A stretch of 36,116 nt of DNA from positions 1 to 36,116 of the forward strand of contig CAYMRF010000008.1 in the NCBI GenBank assembly GCA_964392765.1. The letters are read 5' to 3'. Under the pieces are notes generated by a model, which made no database searches, was not told where the DNA came from, and saw only the letters and a program-made list of their open reading frames with translations. Below, piece after piece: positions 7,642 to 16,428 of this stretch; the stretch's first letter is position 1; each line of letters begins with the position of its first letter. Source of the stretch: BTUB01 sp964392765 (GTDB lineage: Bacteria; Babelota; Babeliae; Babelales; Vermiphilaceae). Made by a program: the position numbers and the translations under genes.

Positions 7642-8499
7642 ATGAAAAAAACATCACTTTTTATTGCAGTACTAGTAGTGCCCTGTTTTGCGCAAGAAAC
7701 CGCGCAACCACTAGAGATACAAGAACTGGTTACCATAGCAAAACAAGAGCAAAAGATTGAAGACAAAGAGTTAAAAGTAGTAAAAGCAAAAATTGCTCCT
7801 ATATCTATTTTAGAGAATTCTGATCTTATTCAAGTGATGTTTAGTATTGTTGAAGCTGCTAAGAATAAAGAGGTTTCTGGGATATTACTGAATATTGATT
7901 GTAATGGGGGCGCGGCAGATAAATTTTCCGCTCTTCATGATTTAATTAGAAAAGTGAAAGAAAAGAAACCGGTAGTAGGGCATGTACTGGGTTCTGCATT
8001 GTCTGGCGGATATCTGGTGGGCAGTGCAACTTCATATTTAATCGCTCAAAGCGTTTCAGGCATTGGTAGTATTGGAACGGTATTAGAACTTCATAAGTAT
8101 AAAGAGCCAAAAGTAACGGGAAATGTGGAAGCTAGATTACAAGTTGATTTATACAGTTCCGGAGAGTATAAAACTCTTTATAATCCATTTAGGGAGTTAA
8201 CTGAGCAAGAAGATGCATATCTTAAATCAGAAAATGAGAAATCATATCAATTATTTTTAAAATTTGTTTCTGAAAACAGAAACTTAGATCTTAAAGATTC
8301 TAAAAAATGGGCTGAGGGTATAATTCATTTCGCACACGATGCATTAAAGCTGGGTTTAATTGATGAAATTGGAACTATTTTTGAAGCGGAAGAAAAGCTT
8401 ATCGAGCTGATTCGCAAGAGAAATCCTGATATTGTCTATGATAACGAATGCGAATTTGTGCATTCTGCGCAGCCTCAGCAGCAACAGCAACAAAAATAA
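7642..8499 (+). CDS. Exported S49 family serine protease (SppA-like)
   Basis: S49 enzymes are Ser/Lys-dyad proteases; SppA digests cleaved signal peptides. The 285-residue product has a signal peptide (MKKTSLFIAVLVVPCFAQ). The core shows GILLNIDCNGG (80-90), the nucleophile Ser121 in ALSGGY, SGIGSIGTV (139-147) and the candidate catalytic Lys177 in SSGEYK. The layout fits the short single-domain bacillus/archaeal form rather than the double-domain E. coli enzyme. I start at the ATG at 7642, preceded by GGGGG ten bases upstream; an in-frame TTG at 7627 is less likely. The C-terminus is a Gln-rich tail (QPQQQQQQK), which is odd for the family. With a cleavable signal it would be periplasmic rather than membrane-bound; that is inference. 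Confidence 0.88.
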   Translation: MKKTSLFIAVLVVPCFAQETAQPLEIQELVTIAKQEQKIEDKELKVVKAKIAPISILENSDLIQVMFSIVEAAKNKEVSGILLNIDCNGGAADKFSALHDLIRKVKEKKPVVGHVLGSALSGGYLVGSATSYLIAQSVSGIGSIGTVLELHKYKEPKVTGNVEARLQVDLYSSGEYKTLYNPFRELTEQEDAYLKSENEKSYQLFLKFVSENRNLDLKDSKKWAEGIIHFAHDALKLGLIDEIGTIFEAEEKLIELIRKRNPDIVYDNECEFVHSAQPQQQQQQK

Positions 8500-8501
8500 A
8501 C

Positions 8502-8533
8502 AAAAAGCTCCGCAATTGCGCGGAGCTTTTTTT
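8502..8533 (+). terminator. Rho-independent terminator after the S49 protease gene
   Basis: The stem AAAAAGCTCCGC / GCGGAGCTTTTTT closes an AATTGC loop and ends in a run of T. It starts 3 bases after the stop codon. The T/A symmetry lets it also serve the convergent minus-strand gene. Confidence 0.88.
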
Positions 8534-8548
8534 ATTTTAAAAGTTTTT

Positions 8549-10240
8549 CTATACCACTACCGTTTGTAGCACTTCACCGGTAATGGGATCGTAATCAATC
8601 AAGCCGGGCAAAAGGGGTGCCGTGCACGCTGATGGGCGTTGAATATGCAAAATATGTGCCAAGCTTGGCGCTAATTGTAGTGTCCACACGCGATCATAAA
8701 TCGTTCGGCGTTCTAGATTATGTTTTTGATAAAGAATCAATGGCACATGAGTATCGGGCACGTAAGGGGTGCGATGGCCTGTGCCAGTGCCATAATCATC
8801 AGCAACGCAATACGGGAATGGTTGAATAATATATCTGCCGGTTCTGCCCGGATACATTTGATATTTAAAATGTGATTCGAGCATATTCTCATCAAACCAA
8901 CTATTTCTTAACTCTTGCGCGCTCCACACTCGTTTAACGCCCGCATGATAGCGTAATGTGTCTTGAATCATCATAAATGATTTTTCATGTTGTTCGGGAG
9001 TTAACTTTCTTGAGAGTTTTTCATTTACAAAGAGCTGATTAGACAAACAATGAGAGATATAATCATCAATATCTAGTTTCTTTTTGATGCGCGCATTAAT
9101 TTGGGGAATCACTTTGGTGTAGGTAATACGCGTTGCAGCGCTATAGCCTTCATCATTCATGAGCTCAGGAATTGGGCTCACACCATGATCAGCAGTAAGC
9201 ACATATAAAACATCAGTACGCTTTAAATATTCAGAAACTGAGCACATAAAGCGCTCAATCTGGCAATCCAAGTGATAAATCATATCAATTGCTTCGCGGC
9301 TTTGCGGCCCAAATTCATGGCCAATCATATCAAGCGGGCTCAAGCAGATCCAAAGCATCATCTCTTGGCAAGAGTTTCTGGTTACATGTGTTTTGATAGC
9401 GCGTACGGCTAAATCAAATAGTAATTGGTTTGCTGCAGGGGTTCGGATAAATAATTCAAGTGGTTTTTCTGCATTCCAATCAATAGGCAGTGTTTTGTCT
9501 GCAATGCTTGGCCGAGTGCTGTATTGATAATTATCGATGTATTTAAAATTATAGGCAGGGCTGCAACGGGGGAAAAAGAGGGGCCATGAAATTTTAGTGA
9601 GTTTATCAAGACGCTTTTGTTGGTTAAATTGTTTAAGCCAGGGAGGCAATTGATCATAATACGCTTTGCTTGAGGTGAAATGGCCAGTTTGCGTATCGAG
9701 CCAAATTGCTTTGCCCATTTCATTAGCGGTGCAAACGGCGGCGCGGCTCTTTATCGAGAGAGACATTGCTACACGCGGCATTCCTGGCTCCTGGCTTAGT
9801 ACAAATTGATCACTAATACCATCAACTTCGATGTGCAATGGTCCTTTGCCAAAATCATAAAAACCGCCCAAAGGATTAATTACCGCTGCTGTTTTAGGGT
9901 CATCATCATCGCACGCAACTTTTTTGCCAAATGGGGTTGCCCAATGGTTAGAAGTAATACCATGATCTTTTGCATAGCATCCGGTGCTCAAAGCAGTGTG
10001 CCCTGGTCCGGTAGAAGGCATACCATGCGGATGCAATGCATTTTGATAGACAATGCCCTGACGCATTAAAAATTTAATACCATGTTTTAAAAAACAAGAT
10101 AGTTTGGGCAAATATGAGTAGGCCATTTGGTCTACTACCATAATCACAGTAAGGCGTGGTTTCTTGTTGCAATCAGCTGAAACGATTAATGGAAGGGATA
10201 CAAGCGCGCACAGTAATACGCGTAATAACATTGGCTTCAT
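8549..10240 (-). CDS. Exported alkaline phosphatase superfamily enzyme (phosphodiesterase/PafA-like)
   Basis: The 563-residue protein has a signal peptide (residues 1-22, ending VSA) and the binuclear-zinc site of the nucleotide pyrophosphatase/phosphodiesterase and PafA branch. Visible ligands are Asp37 in MVVDQM, the nucleophile Thr77 in STGPGH, Asp304 and His308 in SPLDMIGHEFG, Asp351-His352 in LTADHG, and His489 in GTGTGHRTP. Such enzymes hydrolyse phosphate mono- or diesters in the periplasm. The GTGTGH/TPY-x2-D-THVP block is typical of PafA-like phosphatases. AAGGA lies 7-8 bases before the ATG. Substrate cannot be told from sequence. For a host-dependent cell, scavenging phosphate or nucleotides is a reasonable inference. 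Confidence 0.9.
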   Translation of the reverse strand: MKPMLLRVLLCALVSLPLIVSADCNKKPRLTVIMVVDQMAYSYLPKLSCFLKHGIKFLMRQGIVYQNALHPHGMPSTGPGHTALSTGCYAKDHGITSNHWATPFGKKVACDDDDPKTAAVINPLGGFYDFGKGPLHIEVDGISDQFVLSQEPGMPRVAMSLSIKSRAAVCTANEMGKAIWLDTQTGHFTSSKAYYDQLPPWLKQFNQQKRLDKLTKISWPLFFPRCSPAYNFKYIDNYQYSTRPSIADKTLPIDWNAEKPLELFIRTPAANQLLFDLAVRAIKTHVTRNSCQEMMLWICLSPLDMIGHEFGPQSREAIDMIYHLDCQIERFMCSVSEYLKRTDVLYVLTADHGVSPIPELMNDEGYSAATRITYTKVIPQINARIKKKLDIDDYISHCLSNQLFVNEKLSRKLTPEQHEKSFMMIQDTLRYHAGVKRVWSAQELRNSWFDENMLESHFKYQMYPGRTGRYIIQPFPYCVADDYGTGTGHRTPYVPDTHVPLILYQKHNLERRTIYDRVWTLQLAPSLAHILHIQRPSACTAPLLPGLIDYDPITGEVLQTVVV

Positions 10241-10372
10241 TTTTTTCCTTTTATAAGCAAAGGGTACGCGTTTATCCTATGGCATGCCTGCTGATAAATC
10301 AAGAGGGTTAAGGTGGTAAAATTATCAAATGCGCGGTACGATGGTACATACGGTATAATTAAGCAGGGTTCC

Positions 10373-10951
10373 ATGGAAAAAAAGACCGGAATTATCTTAA
10401 AAACATTTTTCCCTAAAAAAATGAAGATGGTGATTCTTGATCAGCAATTAGGAAAAATAGAAGCAGTTCCGCCAACTGAGCAATTTGCAGTTGGATCATT
10501 GCTTTCTTATTATGCGCAGCAGCGCGGGTCAGTCTATTTTTTACATGAAATTGATGTGCTTGATGTGCCGCTCTCACTCGCTAAAGAAGATATTCTGTTT
10601 TTACATCACGTGCTGGAAATTTGTTATTTCTGCGCACCATTTGGCAGCAATGTTCCTGAGATTTTTAATTTAGTAATTCAGCTCTATCCCGAGCAGTTGA
10701 TAAGTTATTCGCGGGGATTTAAGATCTCATTTTTATTCAAATTGTTGATCTTGCTGGGGATGCATCCTGATGAACCGCATTTTCAAGATCCTTTTTATTA
10801 TCATCTTGCGCGAGAATCTATTGACACTATTATAGATAAATCAATACATTTAGACACAAAGCAAGCGTTACATGAATGGGTGCGGCGTTGCATTGCAATT
10901 CATCCTCTTATTCATGTATTCAAAACCGTGCATTTTTTAGACATTACATAG
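10373..10951 (+). CDS. recO: RecO-like DNA repair protein (short form)
   Basis: RecO works with RecF and RecR to load RecA on gapped DNA. The N-terminus MEKKTGIILKTFFPKKMKMV followed by ILDQQLGKI matches the start of the RecO OB fold, and the rest (a helical middle, FRFL-like block at PEIFNLVIQLY, then RGFKISFLFKLLILLGMHP) fits the helical domain, where RecO usually reads FELRLLxxxGxxP. At 192 residues it is shorter than typical RecO (about 240) and I see no CxxC zinc site. I prefer the ATG at 10373 because the protein then matches the family. A GTG at 10313 with GAGGG upstream would add 20 residues, but TATAAT at 10354-10359 suggests a promoter inside that extension. It is followed 6 bases later by the MscS gene, so the two probably form an operon. 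Confidence 0.6.
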   Translation: MEKKTGIILKTFFPKKMKMVILDQQLGKIEAVPPTEQFAVGSLLSYYAQQRGSVYFLHEIDVLDVPLSLAKEDILFLHHVLEICYFCAPFGSNVPEIFNLVIQLYPEQLISYSRGFKISFLFKLLILLGMHPDEPHFQDPFYYHLARESIDTIIDKSIHLDTKQALHEWVRRCIAIHPLIHVFKTVHFLDIT

Positions 10952-10957
10952 GCTCAT

Positions 10958-13900
10958 ATGAATATTTCAAATAAAATACTTTTAATTCTTCTTACCGCGC
11001 TCAGCAAGCCGATTGCCGGAGCAGCATTAGTTGAAGAAGCAGGAAAAAAACTACTTCCCATATCCAGTAGCGAAAAGAAATTTTTTACCACCGTGGTTGA
11101 AGAACGGCAAGAGCGTTTGGTAGCAGATAAAAAAGAGCGGTCTCAGCTGCAATCGGGCGATAGAGAATTTAATACCAATACTACTGCCGTTGCAGATCTT
11201 TTAAAAAATCAGATTGCCACATTTGAGCAAACGCTGCGCATAGACAACAATGAGTATATCAAGCAAAAGCTTGGATACACTCTTGAGCGCTTTCAATCGC
11301 TTAATGATGCTAAATATGTTCGTGCGCAAATAATGGCATTGCTTGATGAAAAAATAAAACTTGATCAAGAATATCTTGCTGATCCTGATCAGAAAAAATT
11401 TGCCCAATCATTTTTAGGAAAAGATGATTCGTATTCATTTGATACTAGTTTATTGCCGGCGTATGAAAAAAGTGTAGAGCTGGAAAAAGAAATTGCATCG
11501 CTCACCGAGCAAGAAGCGAATGCAAGCGCAGAGCTTGATAATCGCAAGCGCGCGGCCCAAGCTACTATTGAAATGTACCAATCAAGAAAAGATAAAAAAG
11601 ATGATTCAGATCTTGCGGGTTTAAGCGCAAAACAAAAAGCTGATATTGAGAATCTACGTGATTTAGCATTTAATGATCGCAAAGCGCTCGATGCGATGCG
11701 TATCACTGAAGCAGAACATAAATATGCGCTCATCAAAACAAAGCTTTTTAATGCCAAAGAGCAGTTAAGTGTGCTTAAAAAAGTATTAGCAACCATTAAA
11801 CCACTCACGCGCGTGAGTGAAGCAGATGTTGCGCTTACGCTAGAAGAGTTGGATAAAAAACGCCAGCAATCGTTTTCTATCAAAGAAGGATATCGCCAAG
11901 AGATTGATAAGCTTACTATTGAGCAGCGTGATCAAACCCGCGAGCTGGAGACAATCAGCAAACGATACAATATTGCTTTGGGCCCGGATCTTGATGGATG
12001 GGTAACAACTCCTCGGCGCTCAGCAGCTGCTTATTTAGCATTGGCGCAGGTGGGGACCCTCAATGATGGGCTCTTGCTCAATAAACGTAAAAAAGAGCTT
12101 TTAGAAGCACAATTGGCGCTCGAAGAAGAAAAATTGCGCGATGAAACATTGCGTATCAATGTTAAAGATTCATTCTTTAAACGGGTGAACTCACGCTTTC
12201 ATACTGAAGATGAAGTGAGCCGAGAAATTAAAAAATATGAAGCTCCTAAGGCGGAAAATAAAGCTAATTTTGCATTGTATAAAGAGCGGCAAAATAATAT
12301 CACCGCACAAATTACGGCGCAGAAAAAAGCGCTTGAAAATCTCAAAGCAAAAGTGCAAGCGGCTGAAAGTGAACGGTACAGTATCTTCAAAGATACTTCA
12401 ATTGATTATGAGCAGTATGTTGCACTGCTTAAACATGCAGAAGAAAAGGTGCAAGAGCAGCTTGATTTACTCGGCAAGATTGCCGGAGTTTACACCGATA
12501 TTCTTTCCAAAATTAGCAATGCTGGCAAGCATCTTGATTTTATTAATTCTGAATTAGGATCAATTACCATTTGGTATCGCCCTGAGCATGCAATTTCATG
12601 GGATGGTATTAAAAATAGCCTTCCAGATGTGCAAGCATTTGTAAAAGATGTAAAAGATTATATAAGCACCATCGATTTCTCTTCATTATGGCAAAAAGTC
12701 AAAAATCTTTTTGTCTCTCCCTGGCAATTGATACTCTTTTTGTTCAAGCTATTGCTGGTAGTTTTAGCGCTCTTAACGGTTAAGAAGTATTTGCCGTATA
12801 TCACTAATAAATTAGTCTCAATTGAACAGGCGCCCGTGGGGGTCCGGTGGACCAGTATTTTAACGGCAGTGCTTTTAGGTTTTGGCATTAAGCATTTAGT
12901 GAGTTTGGTAATTTGGGCTACGATATTCATGGGTCTAAAATTTTATCAATGCCCTGATCCGTATGTGTATATTCTTTTTTATTTGCTTTCCATTCCCTAT
13001 CTTTTATATCTAGCAAATCGATTCATGCGATATTTGGTCTACTTTAACGAAAAATATAATTACGTATTTTTAAGTAAAGATTATCAAGAGCGGTTTGTGG
13101 TAGTCTTCTCTACGCTGATATACGCTACCATTATTATCGTCTTCTTCCGGGAAGCATTTATTTTAGGTAATTACCATAAATCTGAATTACCCACCATTTT
13201 GCTTGCGGTGAACTTTATTATTTTCCAGATCGCCGCAATTCTATTACTTTCAAAAGATCAGATTTTAAGCTTAATTTCAACGCGCTCCGATTTTGGACAA
13301 TGGGTTTATGAGGTAGTTGATCATTATTATTATTTTTTCCAACTATTCTTGATTGCCATAATTGTGATGAGTAATCCGTATGTGGGTTATGGCCGATTGG
13401 TACTCTTTATTCTCAAGCGTTTATTGTATACAGCAATTCTTATTCAGTTATTACTGTGGATCCAAGAGTGGTTTAAACGTGTTTCTTCCCGCATTTTCTT
13501 CTACTTTGATAGTGATGAAGAGATTGCACGTGATCGATTCACCTATGCAAAAACGTGGTATGGATTATTAGTGGTAATTATTCTCACCGCATTTACGTTT
13601 ATCGGCTTTTTAATTGCTTCACGCATTTGGCATTGGCCCGAAGTGCTCATGAAGGTGCAAAGCTGGTCTGATGTGATGGCATGGATTAAAACGCCATTCT
13701 TACTTGAAAATACTCGTGCGCCTATTTCTTTATATAGCTTGTTCCAGATTGTGGGATATGTTTTTATCGGCTCAGTTATTGCCTTTATTATCAATCGATT
13801 TGTGTTAGGCCGCATTTTTGATATTTTACTCATCGAGCCGGGCGTACAAAATACTATTGCGAGTTTGATTCGTTATTTAATTATAATAGGCGCTCTTATT

Positions 13901-14533
13901 TTTGGGTTCCACTCAATTCATTTGGGTGATCAAATTTGGTATCTGATTGCAGCGTTAGTACTTGGTGTTGGTTGGGTAATCAAAGATCCGGCTGCCGATT
14001 TAATCTCCTATTTTATTCTTATCGTACAGCGACCAATTAAGGTCGGTGATTATATTTTTATGGATAGTGATACCAATGGCGTGGTGCGTCGCATAACTCC
14101 TCGCTCAGTTGAAATTAGACGCAAAAATAGCACCACGGTAATTATTCCTAACACTCAAGTTACCTCACGAACGGTGACCAATTGGAATCATGCGCGAGGA
14201 TTTGTAGCCTTTGATGATATTATGCTCACGATTCCCTATAAAGTTGATCCGGCCCATGTGAAAGAACTTTTAATGCGCGTGCTCGATGAAAGTCGCGTGG
14301 TGCTCAAAAATCCACGGCCGGTGGTCCGTTTAGAAAGTTTCTCTGATCTGGGGTTTGTCTTCATGGTCCGCGGCTTTTTGAGCTCGAATCATACGCTTGA
14401 TATGTGGGATATTGCTAGTGATATTCGTTTTGCCATTGTAAAACGTTTGCGCGAACATGGCATTGAAATTGCATATCCGGTGCGCGTGGTGGTGAGCAAT
14501 TCAGGAATTATTGATAAAAAGAAATTAGAATAA
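10958..14533 (+). CDS. Large mechanosensitive channel, MscS family (MscK/MscM-like)
   Basis: The 1191-residue product starts with a signal peptide (MNISNKILLILLTALSKPIAG). Residues 30-570 are a long, Glu/Lys-rich helical region with coiled-coil character, as in the periplasmic part of MscK/MscM proteins. Then about ten membrane segments run from near residue 585 to 1035. The MscS core is at the C-terminus: the pore helix region YLIAALVLGVGWVIKDPAADL, then QRPIKVGDYI, the beta domain with VVRRITPRSVEIRRKNSTTV and IIPNTQVTSRTVTNW, and the alpha/beta C-terminal domain. It releases solutes on osmotic downshock, sensible for a cell that moves between host and water. The family is certain; the exact subtype is less so. 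It lies just after recO and before a terminator. Confidence 0.93.
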   Translation: MNISNKILLILLTALSKPIAGAALVEEAGKKLLPISSSEKKFFTTVVEERQERLVADKKERSQLQSGDREFNTNTTAVADLLKNQIATFEQTLRIDNNEYIKQKLGYTLERFQSLNDAKYVRAQIMALLDEKIKLDQEYLADPDQKKFAQSFLGKDDSYSFDTSLLPAYEKSVELEKEIASLTEQEANASAELDNRKRAAQATIEMYQSRKDKKDDSDLAGLSAKQKADIENLRDLAFNDRKALDAMRITEAEHKYALIKTKLFNAKEQLSVLKKVLATIKPLTRVSEADVALTLEELDKKRQQSFSIKEGYRQEIDKLTIEQRDQTRELETISKRYNIALGPDLDGWVTTPRRSAAAYLALAQVGTLNDGLLLNKRKKELLEAQLALEEEKLRDETLRINVKDSFFKRVNSRFHTEDEVSREIKKYEAPKAENKANFALYKERQNNITAQITAQKKALENLKAKVQAAESERYSIFKDTSIDYEQYVALLKHAEEKVQEQLDLLGKIAGVYTDILSKISNAGKHLDFINSELGSITIWYRPEHAISWDGIKNSLPDVQAFVKDVKDYISTIDFSSLWQKVKNLFVSPWQLILFLFKLLLVVLALLTVKKYLPYITNKLVSIEQAPVGVRWTSILTAVLLGFGIKHLVSLVIWATIFMGLKFYQCPDPYVYILFYLLSIPYLLYLANRFMRYLVYFNEKYNYVFLSKDYQERFVVVFSTLIYATIIIVFFREAFILGNYHKSELPTILLAVNFIIFQIAAILLLSKDQILSLISTRSDFGQWVYEVVDHYYYFFQLFLIAIIVMSNPYVGYGRLVLFILKRLLYTAILIQLLLWIQEWFKRVSSRIFFYFDSDEEIARDRFTYAKTWYGLLVVIILTAFTFIGFLIASRIWHWPEVLMKVQSWSDVMAWIKTPFLLENTRAPISLYSLFQIVGYVFIGSVIAFIINRFVLGRIFDILLIEPGVQNTIASLIRYLIIIGALIFGFHSIHLGDQIWYLIAALVLGVGWVIKDPAADLISYFILIVQRPIKVGDYIFMDSDTNGVVRRITPRSVEIRRKNSTTVIIPNTQVTSRTVTNWNHARGFVAFDDIMLTIPYKVDPAHVKELLMRVLDESRVVLKNPRPVVRLESFSDLGFVFMVRGFLSSNHTLDMWDIASDIRFAIVKRLREHGIEIAYPVRVVVSNSGIIDKKKLE

Positions 14534-14534
14534 T

Positions 14535-14567
14535 AAAAAAGGTTCCCGTAAATCGAGAACCTTTTTT
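14535..14567 (+). terminator. Rho-independent terminator of the recO-mscS unit
   Basis: AAAAAAGGTTCCCG pairs with CGAGAACCTTTTTT around a TAAAT loop, with one C-A mismatch. It begins right after the MscS stop codon and ends in six T. It can also serve the convergent gene ending at 14581. Confidence 0.85.
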
Positions 14568-14580
14568 AAATAATGTAATA

Positions 14581-15039
14581 CTAATTATTTGAACTCAACG
14601 TTTTAAGTTGATCGAGCTGAGCTTGATATTGTGTTGCCGGATGCGCTAACTGTTCCCCATCATTAACACAATTCAATACATCTAAGATAAGGTCAGGGGC
14701 TGCTTGCAATCCGTCACGCAGCACCACGCCAATATCTTCAAAGACGCGCTGAGGATTAGGATCTTTTGCATTACTATCCACATCTGCTTTTATTTTAGAT
14801 ATAAGAGTTGCTAATGCACTGGTGGTGGCACCAATGTCAGAAGTAATTTTGGTTAGGTTTTGTAATTGAGCAGCATCAATCCCTTTTGTTACCGCTATAG
14901 CTCTTAACGTGTTATTTCCCGCTGTTACCAATTGAGTTAATTGAGCTTTATGAGCGGCAAGTGCGGCATTTGGATCAGCCGGTTGCATCGCAAGAAGTGA
15001 AACGCTTGAAAGTAATAAAAAAAGTGACAGTATTTTCAT
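14581..15039 (-). CDS. Small exported helical protein (152 aa)
   Basis: The signal peptide (MKILSLFLLLSSVSLLA, then Met-Gln-Pro-Ala-Asp-Pro) is followed by an Ala-, Leu-, Thr- and Asp-rich sequence predicted to be all helix, for example LTKITSDIGATTSALATLISKIKADV. AGGGGATTTATT precedes the ATG. There are two possible Cys-free halves; the only Cys is near the C-terminus (NCVNDGEQL). No family is recognised. It shares the Leu-Leu-Ala-Met signal-peptide ending with other exported proteins in this window. It is separated from the upstream membrane-protein gene by a terminator. Confidence 0.7.
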   Translation of the reverse strand: MKILSLFLLLSSVSLLAMQPADPNAALAAHKAQLTQLVTAGNNTLRAIAVTKGIDAAQLQNLTKITSDIGATTSALATLISKIKADVDSNAKDPNPQRVFEDIGVVLRDGLQAAPDLILDVLNCVNDGEQLAHPATQYQAQLDQLKTLSSNN

Positions 15040-15052
15040 AATAAATCCCCTA

Positions 15053-15078
15053 AAAAAGGGGCCTTTTGATAAGGCCCA
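15053..15078 (-). terminator. Rho-independent terminator, minus strand
   Basis: On the minus strand GGGCCTT and AAGGCCC form a stem around a short loop, followed by CTTTTTTAGG. It lies 8 bases beyond the stop of the small membrane protein (15086). The ribosome-binding site of the next gene lies close behind it. Confidence 0.7.
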
Positions 15079-15085
15079 GTATTGT

Positions 15086-15295
15086 TTAATTTTTCTTATT
15101 AAAAAATCTCATAGCATGATGATATGCATCCATCTCGAGTAAGCCGTAAATCATAAGAATGATCGATGCGAGTAAGATAACCATTTGCAAGCCCATGGTG
15201 ATGATATTGGTGATATATAAAAATAAAATAAGACCTGCGATAAAGAATAATAATCCTTTACCGGTATTAGAAATACGCGGCATATTGTGTAACAT
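15086..15295 (-). CDS. Small two-helix membrane protein (69 aa)
   Basis: Two adjacent hydrophobic segments, KGLLFFIAGLILFLYITNII (residues 13-32) and GLQMVILLASIILMIYGLL (35-53), are joined by a tight turn, so both ends should face the same side. The ends are polar and the C-terminus is basic (RFFNKKN). AAAAGGAG lies 6 bases before the ATG, and a terminator follows the stop, which supports a real gene despite its size. Function is unknown. It resembles small inner-membrane proteins of the DUF/YqxM size class only in layout, not in a motif I can name. Confidence 0.7.
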   Translation of the reverse strand: MLHNMPRISNTGKGLLFFIAGLILFLYITNIITMGLQMVILLASIILMIYGLLEMDAYHHAMRFFNKKN

Positions 15296-15372
15296 ACGTT
15301 CTCCTTTTTATAAACAAATAATTACTGAGAATACGTTACAAAAATTGCTCAATAGAATGCAATAATACTCAA

Positions 15373-16350
15373 TTATTGAAGTAGTTCAATCTGCCTTAAT
15401 AAATCTTTAGCGTGAAGTAAAGGGCATATTTTCGATGATCTTTTTTCAATAACGATATCGTAATCTAAATCCGGAAAGAGTTTTATGATATCGCTGGAGC
15501 AAAATAATTTATCATACTCTTTACGGCGCTCATTCAATTGGTTAACGGTCATTTCTTGATGAGTAAAGGGGAGTATTGCTGAGTCATTATCGGGCAGTTC
15601 ATCTTGAATAAGTTCTAAAGATTCTTCTAAGTCTTGCTTGTTTAAGAAATCTAATAATTTTACTCTGGGTTTACCCTTAAGTAGCCGCTCAAATGAATTG
15701 AGTATATGCCAAAAGAAACGTTTATTTTTTAAGTTCCCGGTTTTTAACGCTTCACTATCGGTTTCAATGAGTGACTCAATAAGTAGGTTGAGAGGTATAT
15801 AGCAAAATGCGGTGATAACTTTATAGTGCTGGCCAAATTCCTTAAAATCTGCTTCACCTAACATCCAGCTATCACTTATCACGTTATACTTATTGTTGAG
15901 AGCTTGTTTAATGCGCGTTTTAATGAGCTCTTTTGTATTTTTTTTGACTTCTTCTTTATCATAAACGGGAGGAGTATTATAAATGCGCTGAATATGTGCA
16001 AGTGCGTGATCAACTTCGAATCGTTGTTTTCCGGTCATTTCTGGTTTATACAGTACTTCATTATGCTTAATGGCGTGGAAAAGATTTTCAGAGGCAATAA
16101 CTTCTGCGATAGTTGCAAATTGTTCTGGAAACTGTTTTTTGCAAAGAGCAAGCTCTGTTTCCATAGCGCAGTCGTCATCGCTGACAATTTGCCATCGTGC
16201 ATCTTGTTTCACTATTTCTTGGCAGATTGCCCCTTTGCCCAATGTACTCATTCCTCGAAAGAATACGATTGATTGAGGCTTTGTTGGTGACTTCATTCCT
16301 AATAAATTGCATGAAAATGCAATAATAAAAACTATACAAAATCGCTTCAT
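15373..16350 (-). CDS. Exported P-loop kinase-like protein (325 aa)
   Basis: A signal peptide (MKRFCIVFIIAFSCNLLG, then Met-Lys-Ser-Pro) is followed by a beta strand and a P-loop-like turn, SIVFFRGMSTLGKGAICQEI. The loop reads G-M-S-T-L-G-K-G (33-40), a Walker A in which the last Ser/Thr is Gly. A switch-like IVSDDD follows at about 55-60, and YNVISDSWML then VITAFCYIPLNLLIESLIE match the second-strand and lid regions of chloramphenicol-phosphotransferase or zeta-toxin-like kinases. That family assignment is tentative. A nucleotide-binding fold behind a Sec signal is unusual, because the periplasm lacks ATP; it could act on the host if secreted. AAGGA precedes the ATG. It sits upstream of unrelated small genes and downstream of the porin pair. 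Confidence 0.6.
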   Translation of the reverse strand: MKRFCIVFIIAFSCNLLGMKSPTKPQSIVFFRGMSTLGKGAICQEIVKQDARWQIVSDDDCAMETELALCKKQFPEQFATIAEVIASENLFHAIKHNEVLYKPEMTGKQRFEVDHALAHIQRIYNTPPVYDKEEVKKNTKELIKTRIKQALNNKYNVISDSWMLGEADFKEFGQHYKVITAFCYIPLNLLIESLIETDSEALKTGNLKNKRFFWHILNSFERLLKGKPRVKLLDFLNKQDLEESLELIQDELPDNDSAILPFTHQEMTVNQLNERRKEYDKLFCSSDIIKLFPDLDYDIVIEKRSSKICPLLHAKDLLRQIELLQ

Positions 16351-16428
16351 GAAGATCCTTGAATTATAAAGTATCTGTAAATTCAGAATCGTCTAAAGAC
16401 AAAGCAATTTGCAAGATAAAGAGCGCTT

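Noticed and set aside
10313..10372. GTG start giving RecO 20 extra residues
   Set aside because: Although GAGGG lies upstream, the family N-terminus matches the ATG at 10373 and a TATAAT lies in the extension; I kept the shorter form.
11389..11883. Minus-strand frame rich in Ser opposite the channel gene
   Set aside because: It is a shadow of the Glu/Lys/Ala-rich helical part of the MscS-family gene.
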